NCBI RefSeq assembly: GCF_900116715.1
Contig: NZ_FPBM01000007.1
Location: 124,001 to 188,000, forward strand
Source: Polaromonas sp. YR568
GTDB taxonomy: Bacteria; Pseudomonadota; Gammaproteobacteria; Burkholderiales; Burkholderiaceae_C
Direction of reading: 5' to 3'
Length of the DNA: 64,000 nt
Shown here: in pieces, positions 52,778-60,793 of the stretch
Layout of the letters: each line of letters opens with the position of its first letter
Numbering within the stretch: the first letter of the stretch is position 1
Notes under the pieces: generated by a model
Told to the model about the DNA's origin: nothing
Seen by the model: the letters and a program-made list of their open reading frames with translations, nothing else
The model's database searches: none
Translations under genes and position numbers: made by a program

Positions 52778-53080
52778 TCAATCGCGGCGGCGAGGGGCTT
52801 TGGAGGGACGCATGGGGCCGACTGCGCGGCGCATCAGCTTCAACAGCAGCAGCGCGGCGATGGCGGCACCGACAGCAAGGCCGAGCGAACCCAGCCTGAA
52901 GTCCACGTCGTTGGTTTTGCCGTGGCTGAGCATGGCGGCGATGAAGTCACCGCCTATGTAGGCGCCGAACATGCCGACGCCGAGGTTTTCAAGGACAACG
53001 ATTTTTTCGCGGGTGCCCGAGAGCAAACAGGCGGCGCCGCCGAGGAGAGCACCCACCAAACACCAGATATACGGGTTGAT
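52778..53080 (-). CDS. Small membrane protein, possible AUC start
   Basis: A ~100-residue, three-helix membrane protein (INPYIWCLVGALLGGAACLL; LGVGMFGAYIGGDFIAAML; LGLAVGAAIAALLLLKLM), ending in a basic tail. It resembles GlsB/YeaQ-like transglycosylase-associated proteins, but the match is weak. AGGAG is spaced 6 nt from an ATC codon at 53080; an in-frame TAG lies four codons before it, and the next usable start, TTG at 53059, has no ribosome binding site. The start is thus either a rare AUC or TTG (93 residues). Confidence 0.65.
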   Translation of the reverse strand: MNPYIWCLVGALLGGAACLLSGTREKIVVLENLGVGMFGAYIGGDFIAAMLSHGKTNDVDFRLGSLGLAVGAAIAALLLLKLMRRAVGPMRPSKAPRRRD

Positions 53081-53162
53081 GCCGTTCTCCTGAAGAAACT
53101 ATGAACTGCCCCATGGTGACAGCTTTAAGACTCTTGCGGTGGACATACTTTTAGCAAGGGCT

Positions 53163-54053
53163 TTAAGCGTGAGCCGGTGCAATCGCGCGCACCGCTTTGA
53201 CAAACGCCGCCAGCGCCTGGTGGTCGCGCGCGGTTTTCCAGAGGCAATGCGTGTCATACGGCGTGGTGGTCGCGTCCAGCGGCACAAAAGCGGCGCCGGC
53301 CATGGCCGATTGCCGCAGCGCCGCCGGTACCAGCGCTACGCCCATGCCCTGGGACACCAGCGATACCACGCTCAGCCAATGCCGCAGTTCGTAGCGGATC
53401 TCCGGGTAAAAGCCGGCTTCGGTGCAGATTGCCAGGATGCGCTCGTGGTAGTCGGGCGAAACGGCGCGCGAGACCACGGCAAAAGGCTCGCCCTGCAAGG
53501 CCGCCAGCGACAGCGAGCGCTTGCGCGCCAGCGCATGGCCCGCCGGCAGGCAGCACACAAAAGCCTGGCTGGAGACCAGCACCTGCGAGAGCTCGGGCGG
53601 CACCCGGGTGGTGTGCACAAAGCCGAGGTCCAGCCTGTCGTGCGCCAGCTCGATCAGCTGTTCGCTGGAGCTGAGCTCTTTCAGTGTCAGCCGCAGCTGC
53701 GGGTGCTCGGCCTGAAAGCGCTCCAGGATATGGGGCAGGCCGCTGTAGAGCATGGTCCCGGAAAAGCCGATGGCCAGGCTGCCGGCCATGCCCTGCCCCA
53801 CGTCGCGCGCATGGCCTGCCGCCTGGGCGGCTTGCTCCAGCAGGGCGCGCGCGGCCGGCACAAAGGCCTGCCCGGCGGCGGTGAGCTGCACGGATTTGCT
53901 GTTGCGGGTAAGCAATTTGGCGCCGACGGAGGCTTCAAGCTGCTGGATGTTCAGCGACAGCGGTGGCTGCGAAATCGACAAACGCCGGGCCGCCCGGCCG
54001 AAATGCAGCTCTTCAGCCAGGACAAGAAAGTAGCGGAGGTGGCGGAATTCCAT
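53163..54053 (-). CDS. LysR-family regulator (GcdR-like)
   Basis: A 296-residue LysR activator. The helix-turn-helix is MEFRHLRYFLVLAEELHFGR then LSISQPPLSLNIQQLEASVG; the effector domain includes SLAIGFSGTMLYSGLPHILE and ELAHDRLDLGFVHTTRVPPE. It is divergent from glutaryl-CoA dehydrogenase, the usual arrangement for a regulator of that gene. An inverted repeat (54079-54094) lies between them. Confidence 0.9.
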   Translation of the reverse strand: MEFRHLRYFLVLAEELHFGRAARRLSISQPPLSLNIQQLEASVGAKLLTRNSKSVQLTAAGQAFVPAARALLEQAAQAAGHARDVGQGMAGSLAIGFSGTMLYSGLPHILERFQAEHPQLRLTLKELSSSEQLIELAHDRLDLGFVHTTRVPPELSQVLVSSQAFVCCLPAGHALARKRSLSLAALQGEPFAVVSRAVSPDYHERILAICTEAGFYPEIRYELRHWLSVVSLVSQGMGVALVPAALRQSAMAGAAFVPLDATTTPYDTHCLWKTARDHQALAAFVKAVRAIAPAHA

Positions 54054-54078
54054 GAAAACCCTATAAATATGATTTTTG

Positions 54079-54094
54079 TATCGTTGAATCGATA
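54079..54094. promoter_or_regulatory. LysR-type operator candidate
   Basis: TATCG-TTGAAT-CGATA, a 16-bp palindrome with 5-bp arms, in the AT-rich 159-bp gap between the divergent LysR and gcdH genes. It contains the ATC-N8-GAT pattern common to LysR-type binding sites. Confidence 0.5.
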
Positions 54095-54212
54095 TTTGAT
54101 ATTAGACAACTATTCATGCTTGTCAAACAATCAGGCATAACGGGTTGCTCCTTCAGGCAGCGCCCTACACTGCCAACCAGCCCACGGCCCTTTTTTCTCG
54201 GAGACACGCATC

Positions 54213-55409
54213 ATGAAAACCACCTTCAACTGGCAAGACCCGTTCTTCTTCATGGACCAGCTGAGCGACGACGAGCGCGCCATCAGCGAAGCCGCCCACG
54301 CCTTTTGCCAGGAAAAGCTGCAGCCCCGCGTGTTGATGGCCGCGCGCCACGAAAAATTCGACCGCGAGATCATGAATGAGGCGGGTGCCATGGGTTTCCT
54401 GGGCTCCACGATTGAGGGTTACGGCTGCGCCGGCCTCAACTACGTGAGCTACGGCCTGGTCGCGCGTGAAGTCGAGCGTGTCGACAGCGGCTACCGCAGC
54501 GCCATCAGCGTGCAAAGTTCGCTGGTCATGCATCCCATCAACGCCTACGGCAGCGAAGCGCAAAAACAAAAATACCTGCCCAAGCTGGCCACCGGCGAAT
54601 GGGTGGGCTGCTTCGGCCTGACCGAGCCCAACCACGGCTCAGACCCGGCCAGCATGCTGACGCGCGCCAAGCCGGTGGACGGCGGCTTTATCGTCAAGGG
54701 CGCCAAGATGTGGATCACCAACAGTCCGATCGCCGATGTGTTCATCGTCTGGGCCAAGCTGGAAGACCCCGACGGCAAAGTCGGCGGGCAGGAAAGCATC
54801 CGCGGCTTTGTGCTTGAAAAGGGCATGAAGGGCCTTTCCGCCCCCAAGATCGAAGGCAAGATGAGCTTGCGCGCCTCCATCACCGGCGAGATCGTGATGG
54901 ACGATGTGTTTGTGCCGGAAGCGAATTTGCTGCCCAACGTGAGCGGCTTGAAGGGCCCTTTCGGCTGCCTGAACAAGGCGCGCTACGGCATCGCCTGGGG
55001 CGCGCTGGGTGCGGCCGAAGACTGCTGGTTCCGCGCCCGCCAGTACACCATGGACCGCCAGCAATTCGGCCGCCCGCTGGCGCAAAACCAGCTGATCCAG
55101 AAGAAGCTGGCCGACATGCAAACCGAAATCACGCTGGGCCTGCAAGGCTGCCTGCGCGTGGGCCGGCTGATGGACGAAGACAAGTCGGTGCCCGAGATGA
55201 TTTCGCTGATCAAGCGCAACAGCTGCGGCAAGGCGCTGGACATCGCCCGACTGGCGCGCGACATGCACGGCGGCAACGGCATCCATGACGAATACCACGT
55301 GATCCGCCACATGATCAACCTGGAAACCGTCAACACCTACGAAGGCACGCACGATGTGCACGCGCTCATCCTGGGCCGGGCGCAAACCGGCTTGCAAGCC
55401 TTTTATTGA
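54213..55409 (+). CDS. gcdH: Glutaryl-CoA dehydrogenase
   Basis: A 398-residue acyl-CoA dehydrogenase that oxidises and decarboxylates glutaryl-CoA to crotonyl-CoA in lysine, tryptophan and aromatic breakdown. FAD and substrate motifs include [60 protein letters not shown] and the C-terminal [20 protein letters not shown], with the catalytic Glu in YEGTHD. The family is close to GcdH rather than short-chain enzymes. GGAG precedes the ATG. It is followed by an enoyl-CoA hydratase gene. Confidence 0.95.
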   Translation: MKTTFNWQDPFFFMDQLSDDERAISEAAHAFCQEKLQPRVLMAARHEKFDREIMNEAGAMGFLGSTIEGYGCAGLNYVSYGLVAREVERVDSGYRSAISVQSSLVMHPINAYGSEAQKQKYLPKLATGEWVGCFGLTEPNHGSDPASMLTRAKPVDGGFIVKGAKMWITNSPIADVFIVWAKLEDPDGKVGGQESIRGFVLEKGMKGLSAPKIEGKMSLRASITGEIVMDDVFVPEANLLPNVSGLKGPFGCLNKARYGIAWGALGAAEDCWFRARQYTMDRQQFGRPLAQNQLIQKKLADMQTEITLGLQGCLRVGRLMDEDKSVPEMISLIKRNSCGKALDIARLARDMHGGNGIHDEYHVIRHMINLETVNTYEGTHDVHALILGRAQTGLQAFY

Positions 55410-55511
55410 TGGTTTTTGGCCTGTAGCCCGCTAAAAACGGGCACGGGCGCGCGCCACCCGGCGTCTCAGGTGTGACTGGCTTGAGCGGCCGGCCTGAACT
55501 AGAGTGGAGGC

Positions 55512-56393
55512 ATGAATGCCACCACCACTCCAACCGCCGCCGCCCAACCAGGCCCCCTCACCTGCTTCACCCTCAGCACCACCGGCCACATCGCCCACCT
55601 GGTGCTGAGCCGCCCCGAGGCGATGAACACCATGCACCCGACCTTCTGGCGCGAGCTGGACGCGGTGCTGACGCATCTTCACAAGTCGGGTGAGGCGCGT
55701 GTGCTGGTGATCTCCAGCACCGGCAAGCATTTCAGCGCCGGCATGGCGCTGGAGACCTTCGGCAGCGAGATCGCCCTGGACGACCGCAGCCCCGAAGGCC
55801 GCGCCGCCGTCTTCGACATGCTGGGTGCCATGCAGGCGACCTTCACCAAGCTGGAGACGCTGCGCATCCCGGTGATAGCCGCCATCCAGGGCGGCTGCAT
55901 AGGCGGCGCGGTCGACATGGTGACGGCCTGCTGCCTGCGCTACGCCACGGCCGACGCGTTTTTCTGCATCCAGGAAATCAATATCGGTATGGTGGCCGAT
56001 GTGGGCACCTTGCAGCGCCTGCCCAAGCTGGTGCCGCTGGCCGTCGTCAAAGAGCTGGCCTACACCGGGCGCAGGCTGCCTGCCGCCAAAGCGCTGGGCT
56101 ACGGCCTGGTCAATGAGGTGTTTGATTCAGCCGAAGCAATGCTCGCGGCCGCCATGCAATGCGCCGGCGAAATCGCCAGCAAGCCGCCGGTGGCGATCTG
56201 GGGCACCAAGCAGGCCGTGCACTATGCGCGCGACCACTCGGTGGACGACGCACTCAAACAAATGGGCTGGCTGCAGGGCGCGATCTGGAGCAACGCGCAT
56301 GTGCGCGAGTCGGTGACGGCGATGAAAGAAAAGCGCGCGGGGCAGTTCCCCGGGCTTTCGCCCATCAAGAACTTCAACGAGTTCGGGCAATAA
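55512..56393 (+). CDS. Enoyl-CoA hydratase/isomerase
   Basis: A 293-residue crotonase-fold protein. It has HIAHLVLSRPEAMNTMHPTF, VISSTGKHFSAGMALETF (oxyanion loop), IPVIAAIQGGCIGGAVDMVT (second oxyanion Gly) and FFCIQEINIGMVADVGTLQR, with Glu and Asp residues at positions used by dienoyl-CoA isomerase (DVGTLQRLPK). The N-terminal 18 residues are low complexity. GGAGG precedes the ATG. It may act after glutaryl-CoA dehydrogenase in the same route. Confidence 0.9.
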   Translation: MNATTTPTAAAQPGPLTCFTLSTTGHIAHLVLSRPEAMNTMHPTFWRELDAVLTHLHKSGEARVLVISSTGKHFSAGMALETFGSEIALDDRSPEGRAAVFDMLGAMQATFTKLETLRIPVIAAIQGGCIGGAVDMVTACCLRYATADAFFCIQEINIGMVADVGTLQRLPKLVPLAVVKELAYTGRRLPAAKALGYGLVNEVFDSAEAMLAAAMQCAGEIASKPPVAIWGTKQAVHYARDHSVDDALKQMGWLQGAIWSNAHVRESVTAMKEKRAGQFPGLSPIKNFNEFGQ

Positions 56394-56409
56394 GAAAAAA
56401 GGCGAAAGC

Positions 56410-57237
56410 CTACTGGCGCGCCGTGCGCACCGACACCGGCAGCGCCTGCGGGTGGCTGGTGCGAAAGGGGTTGATGTCCAGCCCGCCGCGGCGCGTGTAG
56501 CGTGCATACACGGAGAGTTTCATGGGTTTGCAGCGCGTCCAGATGTCCATGAAGATGCGCTCGACGCACTGCTCATGGAACTCGTTGTGGTTGCGAAAAC
56601 TCACCAGGTATTGCAGCAGGCCTTCCTGGTTGATCTGCGGGCCGGCGTAGCGGATTTGCACGCTGCCCCAGTCGGGCTGGCCGGTGACCAGGCAGTTGCT
56701 TTTGAGCAGGTTGCTGGTCAGCGTTTCTTCCACAGGCGGCTCGTCGAACTCGGCAAACAGCAGCTCGGGCGCGGGCTGGTAGTGGATGCACTCCACGTCC
56801 AGCCGGTCCAGGTTCAGGCCGTCAAGTTCATGCACCGGTTCGCGGTCAAACAGCTCGGGGCCCAGCGTCTTGATGCCCACACCGGCGCCGACCACCGCGT
56901 TGAGGTCGGCTCGAATGCGTTCGCGCACATCGCGTGCATCGGCAAACCGTGTGTTGTTAAAGCTGTTGAGGTAGAGCTTGAAGGACTTGCTCTCGACGAT
57001 ATTGGGTGACTCGCAGGGCACGGTGATCTGCGCCAGCGCCACCTGCGGCTTGCCGCGCAGATTGAGCCAGCTCAGCTCAAACGCCGTCCACATGTCGGCG
57101 CCGAAAAACGGTGGCGTGCCAGTCACGCCGATCTCGGCACGCTTGCCTTCGCGCGGAATCGGGAAGAGCAGCGAGGCGTCGTACTGGTCGATGTAAGCGG
57201 ACTGCTTGCCGAGCTGGGATTGTTCTGGGGTGTTCAT
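56410..57237 (-). CDS. queF: NADPH-dependent 7-cyano-7-deazaguanine reductase
   Basis: A 275-residue bimodular QueF in queuosine synthesis, reducing preQ0 to preQ1. The N-terminal half has [20 protein letters not shown] and [20 protein letters not shown] with the nucleophilic Cys, then [12 protein letters not shown]. The C-terminal half has [40 protein letters not shown] and [16 protein letters not shown]. Length matches type II QueF. The start at 57237 is chosen over the longer frame, which begins inside a repeat. A GC-rich repeat lies upstream. Confidence 0.97.
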   Translation of the reverse strand: MNTPEQSQLGKQSAYIDQYDASLLFPIPREGKRAEIGVTGTPPFFGADMWTAFELSWLNLRGKPQVALAQITVPCESPNIVESKSFKLYLNSFNNTRFADARDVRERIRADLNAVVGAGVGIKTLGPELFDREPVHELDGLNLDRLDVECIHYQPAPELLFAEFDEPPVEETLTSNLLKSNCLVTGQPDWGSVQIRYAGPQINQEGLLQYLVSFRNHNEFHEQCVERIFMDIWTRCKPMKLSVYARYTRRGGLDINPFRTSHPQALPVSVRTARQ

Positions 57238-57261
57238 GGGGCCATTTTCGCAGCTAACGCG

Positions 57262-57354
57262 TGTGAGGGCCGCGCAGCGAAGGGCCGCCCCGAGCAAGCG
57301 ACGGCCCCCTCGGGGGGCAGCGAAGTACACGAAGTGACGAGCGTGGGGGTCATA
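57262..57354 (-). repeat. 3'-end GC-rich repeat, copy 2 (related variant)
   Basis: Immediately after the stop of the hydrolase gene: ACCCCCACGCTCGTCACTTC, then GTGTACTTCGCTGCCCCCC and GAGGGGGCC. It shares the CACTTCGTGTA and C-run/G-run hairpin with copy 1 and is most like repeats I associate with Comamonadaceae (from memory). Confidence 0.5.
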
Positions 57355-58248
57355 TTAAGTGTGGGACTTGAAGTGAGGAATCATGAACGCCAGCAAACGT
57401 TCTACGACACCAGGCGGCAGATCGTGCCCCATGCCTTCAATGCTTTCAAAGCGCGCGCCAGGGATGCGCTTGGCCGTGTCCTGGCCGCAGGGCATGGGCA
57501 CCAGCGGATCGGCGCGGCCGTGCAGCACCAATGTCGGTGAGGTCACCTTGGCCAGCGCCGCGGCGCGTGTGCTGTCGGCCGCAATCGCCACCATCTGGCG
57601 CAGAACGCCTTGCGGGTGAAAACTGCGCTGCGCTGCGGCGGCGACTTTCTCGCGCAGCTCGGCATCCGGCACAGGAAAGCCCGGGCTGCCGATGGCCTTG
57701 AGCAGCCGGGCGGTGTGGTCTACCGCCGCCTGCACACCCTTGCCGGCGGGCCGGCTGAGCAACACCCGTGTGACGGCCGAGCTGGCCTCCGGCAAGCCGC
57801 GCGCGCCGCTAGAGCTCATGATGCTGGTCAAACTGATCACCCGCGAAGGCGCGAGCACCGCCACGCGCTGCGCGATCATGCCGCCCATGCTGACGCCCAC
57901 CACATGCGCCCTGGCAATCTTCAGCGCGTCCAGCACACCCACGGTGTCGGCGGCCATGTCTTCAATGCTGTAAGGCGGGCGTATGCGCCAGCCCAGGCGG
58001 AACTTGAGCCCTTCCCAGATCAGGCTGGGCGAGCCGAGATGGTCGAAGTGTTGTGAGAGACCGATGTCGCGGTTGTCAAGGCGCACGACACGAAAACCCG
58101 CATCGGCAATCGCCTGCACCATGGCCGGCGGCCAGGCGATCAGCTGCATGCCCAGGCCCATGACGAGCAGCACCACGGGCCTGCCTGTGGCGTCGCCGGG
58201 GTGGGTGTCTTCGATTTCAATGTCGATGTTGTTGGCGCGGATTTTCAT
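57355..58248 (-). CDS. Alpha/beta hydrolase
   Basis: A 297-residue alpha/beta-hydrolase-fold protein. The oxyanion region is RPVVLLVMGLGMQLIAWPPA, followed by FRVVRLDNRDIGLSQHFDHL. The nucleophile elbow is HVVGVSMGGMIAQRVAVLAP (GxSxG), the acid is in VLHGRADPLVPM, and the His is in IEGMGHDLPPGV. It resembles esterase or lactonase-like proteins; substrate unknown. CATAAT lies 5 nt before the ATG. A repeat follows the stop. Confidence 0.87.
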   Translation of the reverse strand: MKIRANNIDIEIEDTHPGDATGRPVVLLVMGLGMQLIAWPPAMVQAIADAGFRVVRLDNRDIGLSQHFDHLGSPSLIWEGLKFRLGWRIRPPYSIEDMAADTVGVLDALKIARAHVVGVSMGGMIAQRVAVLAPSRVISLTSIMSSSGARGLPEASSAVTRVLLSRPAGKGVQAAVDHTARLLKAIGSPGFPVPDAELREKVAAAAQRSFHPQGVLRQMVAIAADSTRAAALAKVTSPTLVLHGRADPLVPMPCGQDTAKRIPGARFESIEGMGHDLPPGVVERLLAFMIPHFKSHT

Positions 58249-58324
58249 AACCGATTATGGTCCGTGCCCCCAAAATCGCGCCAATCACGGCGTCGCGCAA
58301 GCGTCACGGCGTATTCCCCGCCAG

Positions 58325-58413
58325 CAGGGGCCGCGGAACGGGCTTTGCCCGGCCGCAGGCGCCGCCCCCTGGAGGGGGGAACAGGCTACACACAGTGAGC
58401 CTGGACGGGGGTG
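58325..58413 (-). repeat. 3'-end GC-rich repeat, copy 3
   Basis: Immediately after the stop of the prolyl-4-hydroxylase-like gene: CACCCCCGTCCAGGCTCACT, GTGTAGCCTGTTCCCCCC, TCCAGGGGGCGGCGCC and a GGCCGGGCAAAGCCC tail. It aligns closely with copy 1 (29246-29333). Confidence 0.6.
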
Positions 58414-59280
58414 TTACGTAAATTCGCGTTCACGAAGCCACTTGGTGGCGATCCACTTCTCGCCGGCCCTCACGGGCTCGCCGCCATGCAGCGTGAGGCT
58501 GACGGGGTGCGCGCGCGGATAGCTGAAAAACACCGCGCTGCCGCGCTGCGGCCGCACCTTCAGGCCGATGTCGGGAAACACGGTGGCGCCGCCGGCTTCG
58601 GGCTCTTGCAGGTACATGATGAGGCTGGCCACGCGCTGCCCGCCCCGCTGCAGGATTTTGGCGGTGCCGGGCTCGCCGGGGTCGAAGTAGTCGTAATGGG
58701 GTTTGTATTCAGCCCCTCGCCGGTAGCGCAGCACCTGCAGGCCCTCGCCGTTTTGCACCGGCCAGTTCAGCAGCCTGGCGATGCGGGCCTCAATGCGGCT
58801 CACCACCTCGGTTTCGCCACGCGTGTAAAACATGCCGTGGCTGGTGCGGTCATGGTTGAGTTCTTCGCCGCCGGTCTGCGTGTCTACCGTGCGCGATCGC
58901 TCCAGGCGCGGCGCGGCGGCGTCCATCAGCGCGGTGCATTCCGCTGGGCTGAGCAGGTTGCTGAACACCCACAGGTCGGGCGCCTCGCGGTGTTCGCGCA
59001 CCTCGACCCACTTATCGCCGGTATCCACCATGGCGCCGCCCGCATCGGGTGTAACCACAGGCACGGCCACCGGGGGCGACGGCGTAGCACCGTCTACCGG
59101 CAAGCCCAGCGCCTGGCTGGCAGCAGCCGCCTGCCAGCCGGCATCAACCAGTGCGCGGTGGATTTCATCAGGGCTGTGCCCGCCGGCGAGTTGCGCCGAA
59201 ACCCAGGCCCGCATCTCACGGGTGATGGCCTGGCCTGGCGCAGGGCCGTGAGCCTGGTTTTGTGCAGCGCCGGGCTTCAT
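58414..59280 (-). CDS. Prolyl 4-hydroxylase-like 2OG-Fe(II) oxygenase
   Basis: A 288-residue protein. Residues 15-60 form a helical N-terminal region (MRAWVSAQLAGGHSPDEIHR), then a P4Hc domain (about 90-280): YKPHYDYFDPGE (HxD), VASLIMYLQEPEAGGATVFP, VSLTLHGGEPVRAGEKWIAT (distal His and 2OG-binding Lys). It is similar to animal-type prolyl hydroxylases, found in a subset of bacteria. Target protein unknown; it lies between an alpha/beta hydrolase and yaaA. Confidence 0.88.
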   Translation of the reverse strand: MKPGAAQNQAHGPAPGQAITREMRAWVSAQLAGGHSPDEIHRALVDAGWQAAAASQALGLPVDGATPSPPVAVPVVTPDAGGAMVDTGDKWVEVREHREAPDLWVFSNLLSPAECTALMDAAAPRLERSRTVDTQTGGEELNHDRTSHGMFYTRGETEVVSRIEARIARLLNWPVQNGEGLQVLRYRRGAEYKPHYDYFDPGEPGTAKILQRGGQRVASLIMYLQEPEAGGATVFPDIGLKVRPQRGSAVFFSYPRAHPVSLTLHGGEPVRAGEKWIATKWLREREFT

Positions 59281-59323
59281 CAGCTTGTCCTGCTAAATCA
59301 CAGTGTCACAGCGCAGTCACCGC

Positions 59324-60100
59324 TCAGGCGGCCTGCTTGCGCCGGAAGACGAGCCTGTCAGGCCCGGAGACTTTGGCATCAAAGCGGTAGCCTTCAGCGT
59401 CGAAGCCCTCGAGCTTTTTGACGGTGGCGAGCTTCTTTTCGATCGCATACCGCGCCATGAGGCCGCGTGCACGCTTGGCAAAAAAGCTGATGACCTTGTA
59501 TTTGCCGGCTTTGTATTCTTCAAACACGCAGCTCACCACACGCGCCTTGAGCGCCTTGCGGTCCACCGCCTTGAAGTATTCCTCGCTGGCGAGGTTGATG
59601 ATGACCGGGGATGTATCCGCCGCCGCGCGTTCGTTGAGGTAAGCCGAGATTTGCGAGCCCCAGAACTGATAGAGGTTTTTGCCTTGCGGTGTGGTCAGCG
59701 GCGTGCCCATTTCAAGGCGGTAGGGTTGCATGCGGTCCAGCGGGCGCAGTACGCCGTAGAGGCCGCTCAGGATGCATAAATGTTCTTGCGCCCAGTTGAG
59801 CTGCGCTTCGCTCAGCGTTTTTGCGTCCAGCCCACCATACACATCGCCATCAAAGGCTAGCGCGGCCTGCCTGGAATTTTTGGCGGTGAATTTGGGCGAC
59901 CAGGCCTGGTAGCGCGCCACGTTCAGGCCGGCGAGCGTGTCCGACAGCTTCATCAGCGTGCTGATCTGTTGCGGGGTCTGGGTTTTCAGCACGTCAATCA
60001 ATTCGGCCGACTGGCGGGTAAAGAGGGGTTGGGTGTGGGCGGCGATGTGCGGCGGCGTGTCGTAGTCCAGCGACTTGGCTGGCGAGATAAGGAACAGCAT
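59324..60100 (-). CDS. yaaA: Peroxide stress protein YaaA
   Basis: A 258-residue protein of the YaaA/DUF328 family that limits intracellular iron during peroxide stress. It starts MLFLISPAKSLDYDTPPHIA and has ALAFDGDVYGGLDAKTLSEA, LCILSGLYGVLRPLDRMQPY, RLEMGTPLTTPQGKNLYQFW and SCVFEEYKAGKYKVISFFAK, all highly characteristic. Its nearness to the rubrerythrin cluster fits an oxidative-stress neighbourhood. Confidence 0.95.
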   Translation of the reverse strand: MLFLISPAKSLDYDTPPHIAAHTQPLFTRQSAELIDVLKTQTPQQISTLMKLSDTLAGLNVARYQAWSPKFTAKNSRQAALAFDGDVYGGLDAKTLSEAQLNWAQEHLCILSGLYGVLRPLDRMQPYRLEMGTPLTTPQGKNLYQFWGSQISAYLNERAAADTSPVIINLASEEYFKAVDRKALKARVVSCVFEEYKAGKYKVISFFAKRARGLMARYAIEKKLATVKKLEGFDAEGYRFDAKVSGPDRLVFRRKQAA

Positions 60101-60184
60101 GCTTTGAGTTGTTAGGGTAAGGCGAAACCCCCACTTTACGACAGGCGCGTGTCGCCACGGCGTGAGTGCCCACAAAGCCCCGCT

Positions 60185-60775
60185 TCAGTGCAGATCGCTG
60201 GCCAACGAGGCAAGCGTTTCCGCCGCAATCGTGGTGTGCGCCGGGTAATGCGTGTGGTCGCAACCCAGCTTCACGCTGGCGCCGGCCTTGACGGCCGCGC
60301 ACATGGCAGGGTTCAGCTCAAAGCGCACAAAGTGCACGGCCGAGGTTTTTTCGTCGTTCTCCCGGTCCATGTCTTCGTCGGCAATGGCGTAAACACGGGC
60401 ATGGCCTTCGACTTCGACAAACATGCGGTCTTCCACGCCTATGAGTCGAGCCAATTCACGCTTGCGTTCATTGATATCGGGGTACTCCAGCATCATGGTG
60501 CCCTTCCAGTTGCTGCCGTCGGGCATCAAGGGCGCATAGGCTTCGATCTCCTGGTCTATGCCCTCTTCTTCAAAGATTTTTTCGATGCGCAGCATCTCCT
60601 GGATCTGGTAGCGGATGCTGGTTTCGCTTTCAAACTGCAGGTTGATGTGCTCGCCCAGGCGCACACTGCGCAGCTTGCGGTGCGCGATGATGGCGGGCTT
60701 GTTTTCCTTGCGGTACTTGCTGTAGGCCTCCAGCGTCATCAGGGACTCGCGGGTGATCTTTCCGGTGGTCTTCAT
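60185..60775 (-). CDS. DUF3501 protein
   Basis: A 196-residue protein of unknown function (DUF3501). It starts MKTTGKITRESLMTLEAYSK and has HRKLRSVRLGEHINLQFESE, TSIRYQIQEMLRIEKIFEEE, YAPLMPDGSNWKGTMMLEYP and KLGCDHTHYPAHTTIAAETL. It follows the Fe-S protein gene by 18 bp. DUF3501, rubrerythrin and this Fe-S protein recur together in betaproteobacteria (from memory), suggesting a shared role in peroxide or iron handling. Confidence 0.88.
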   Translation of the reverse strand: MKTTGKITRESLMTLEAYSKYRKENKPAIIAHRKLRSVRLGEHINLQFESETSIRYQIQEMLRIEKIFEEEGIDQEIEAYAPLMPDGSNWKGTMMLEYPDINERKRELARLIGVEDRMFVEVEGHARVYAIADEDMDRENDEKTSAVHFVRFELNPAMCAAVKAGASVKLGCDHTHYPAHTTIAAETLASLASDLH

Positions 60776-60793
60776 GGCGGCTTCTCGTGCGTT

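Noticed and set aside
55426..55442. GCCCG/CGGGC hairpin after glutaryl-CoA dehydrogenase
   Set aside because: The stem is 5 bp and no T-run follows, so it is not a convincing intrinsic terminator.
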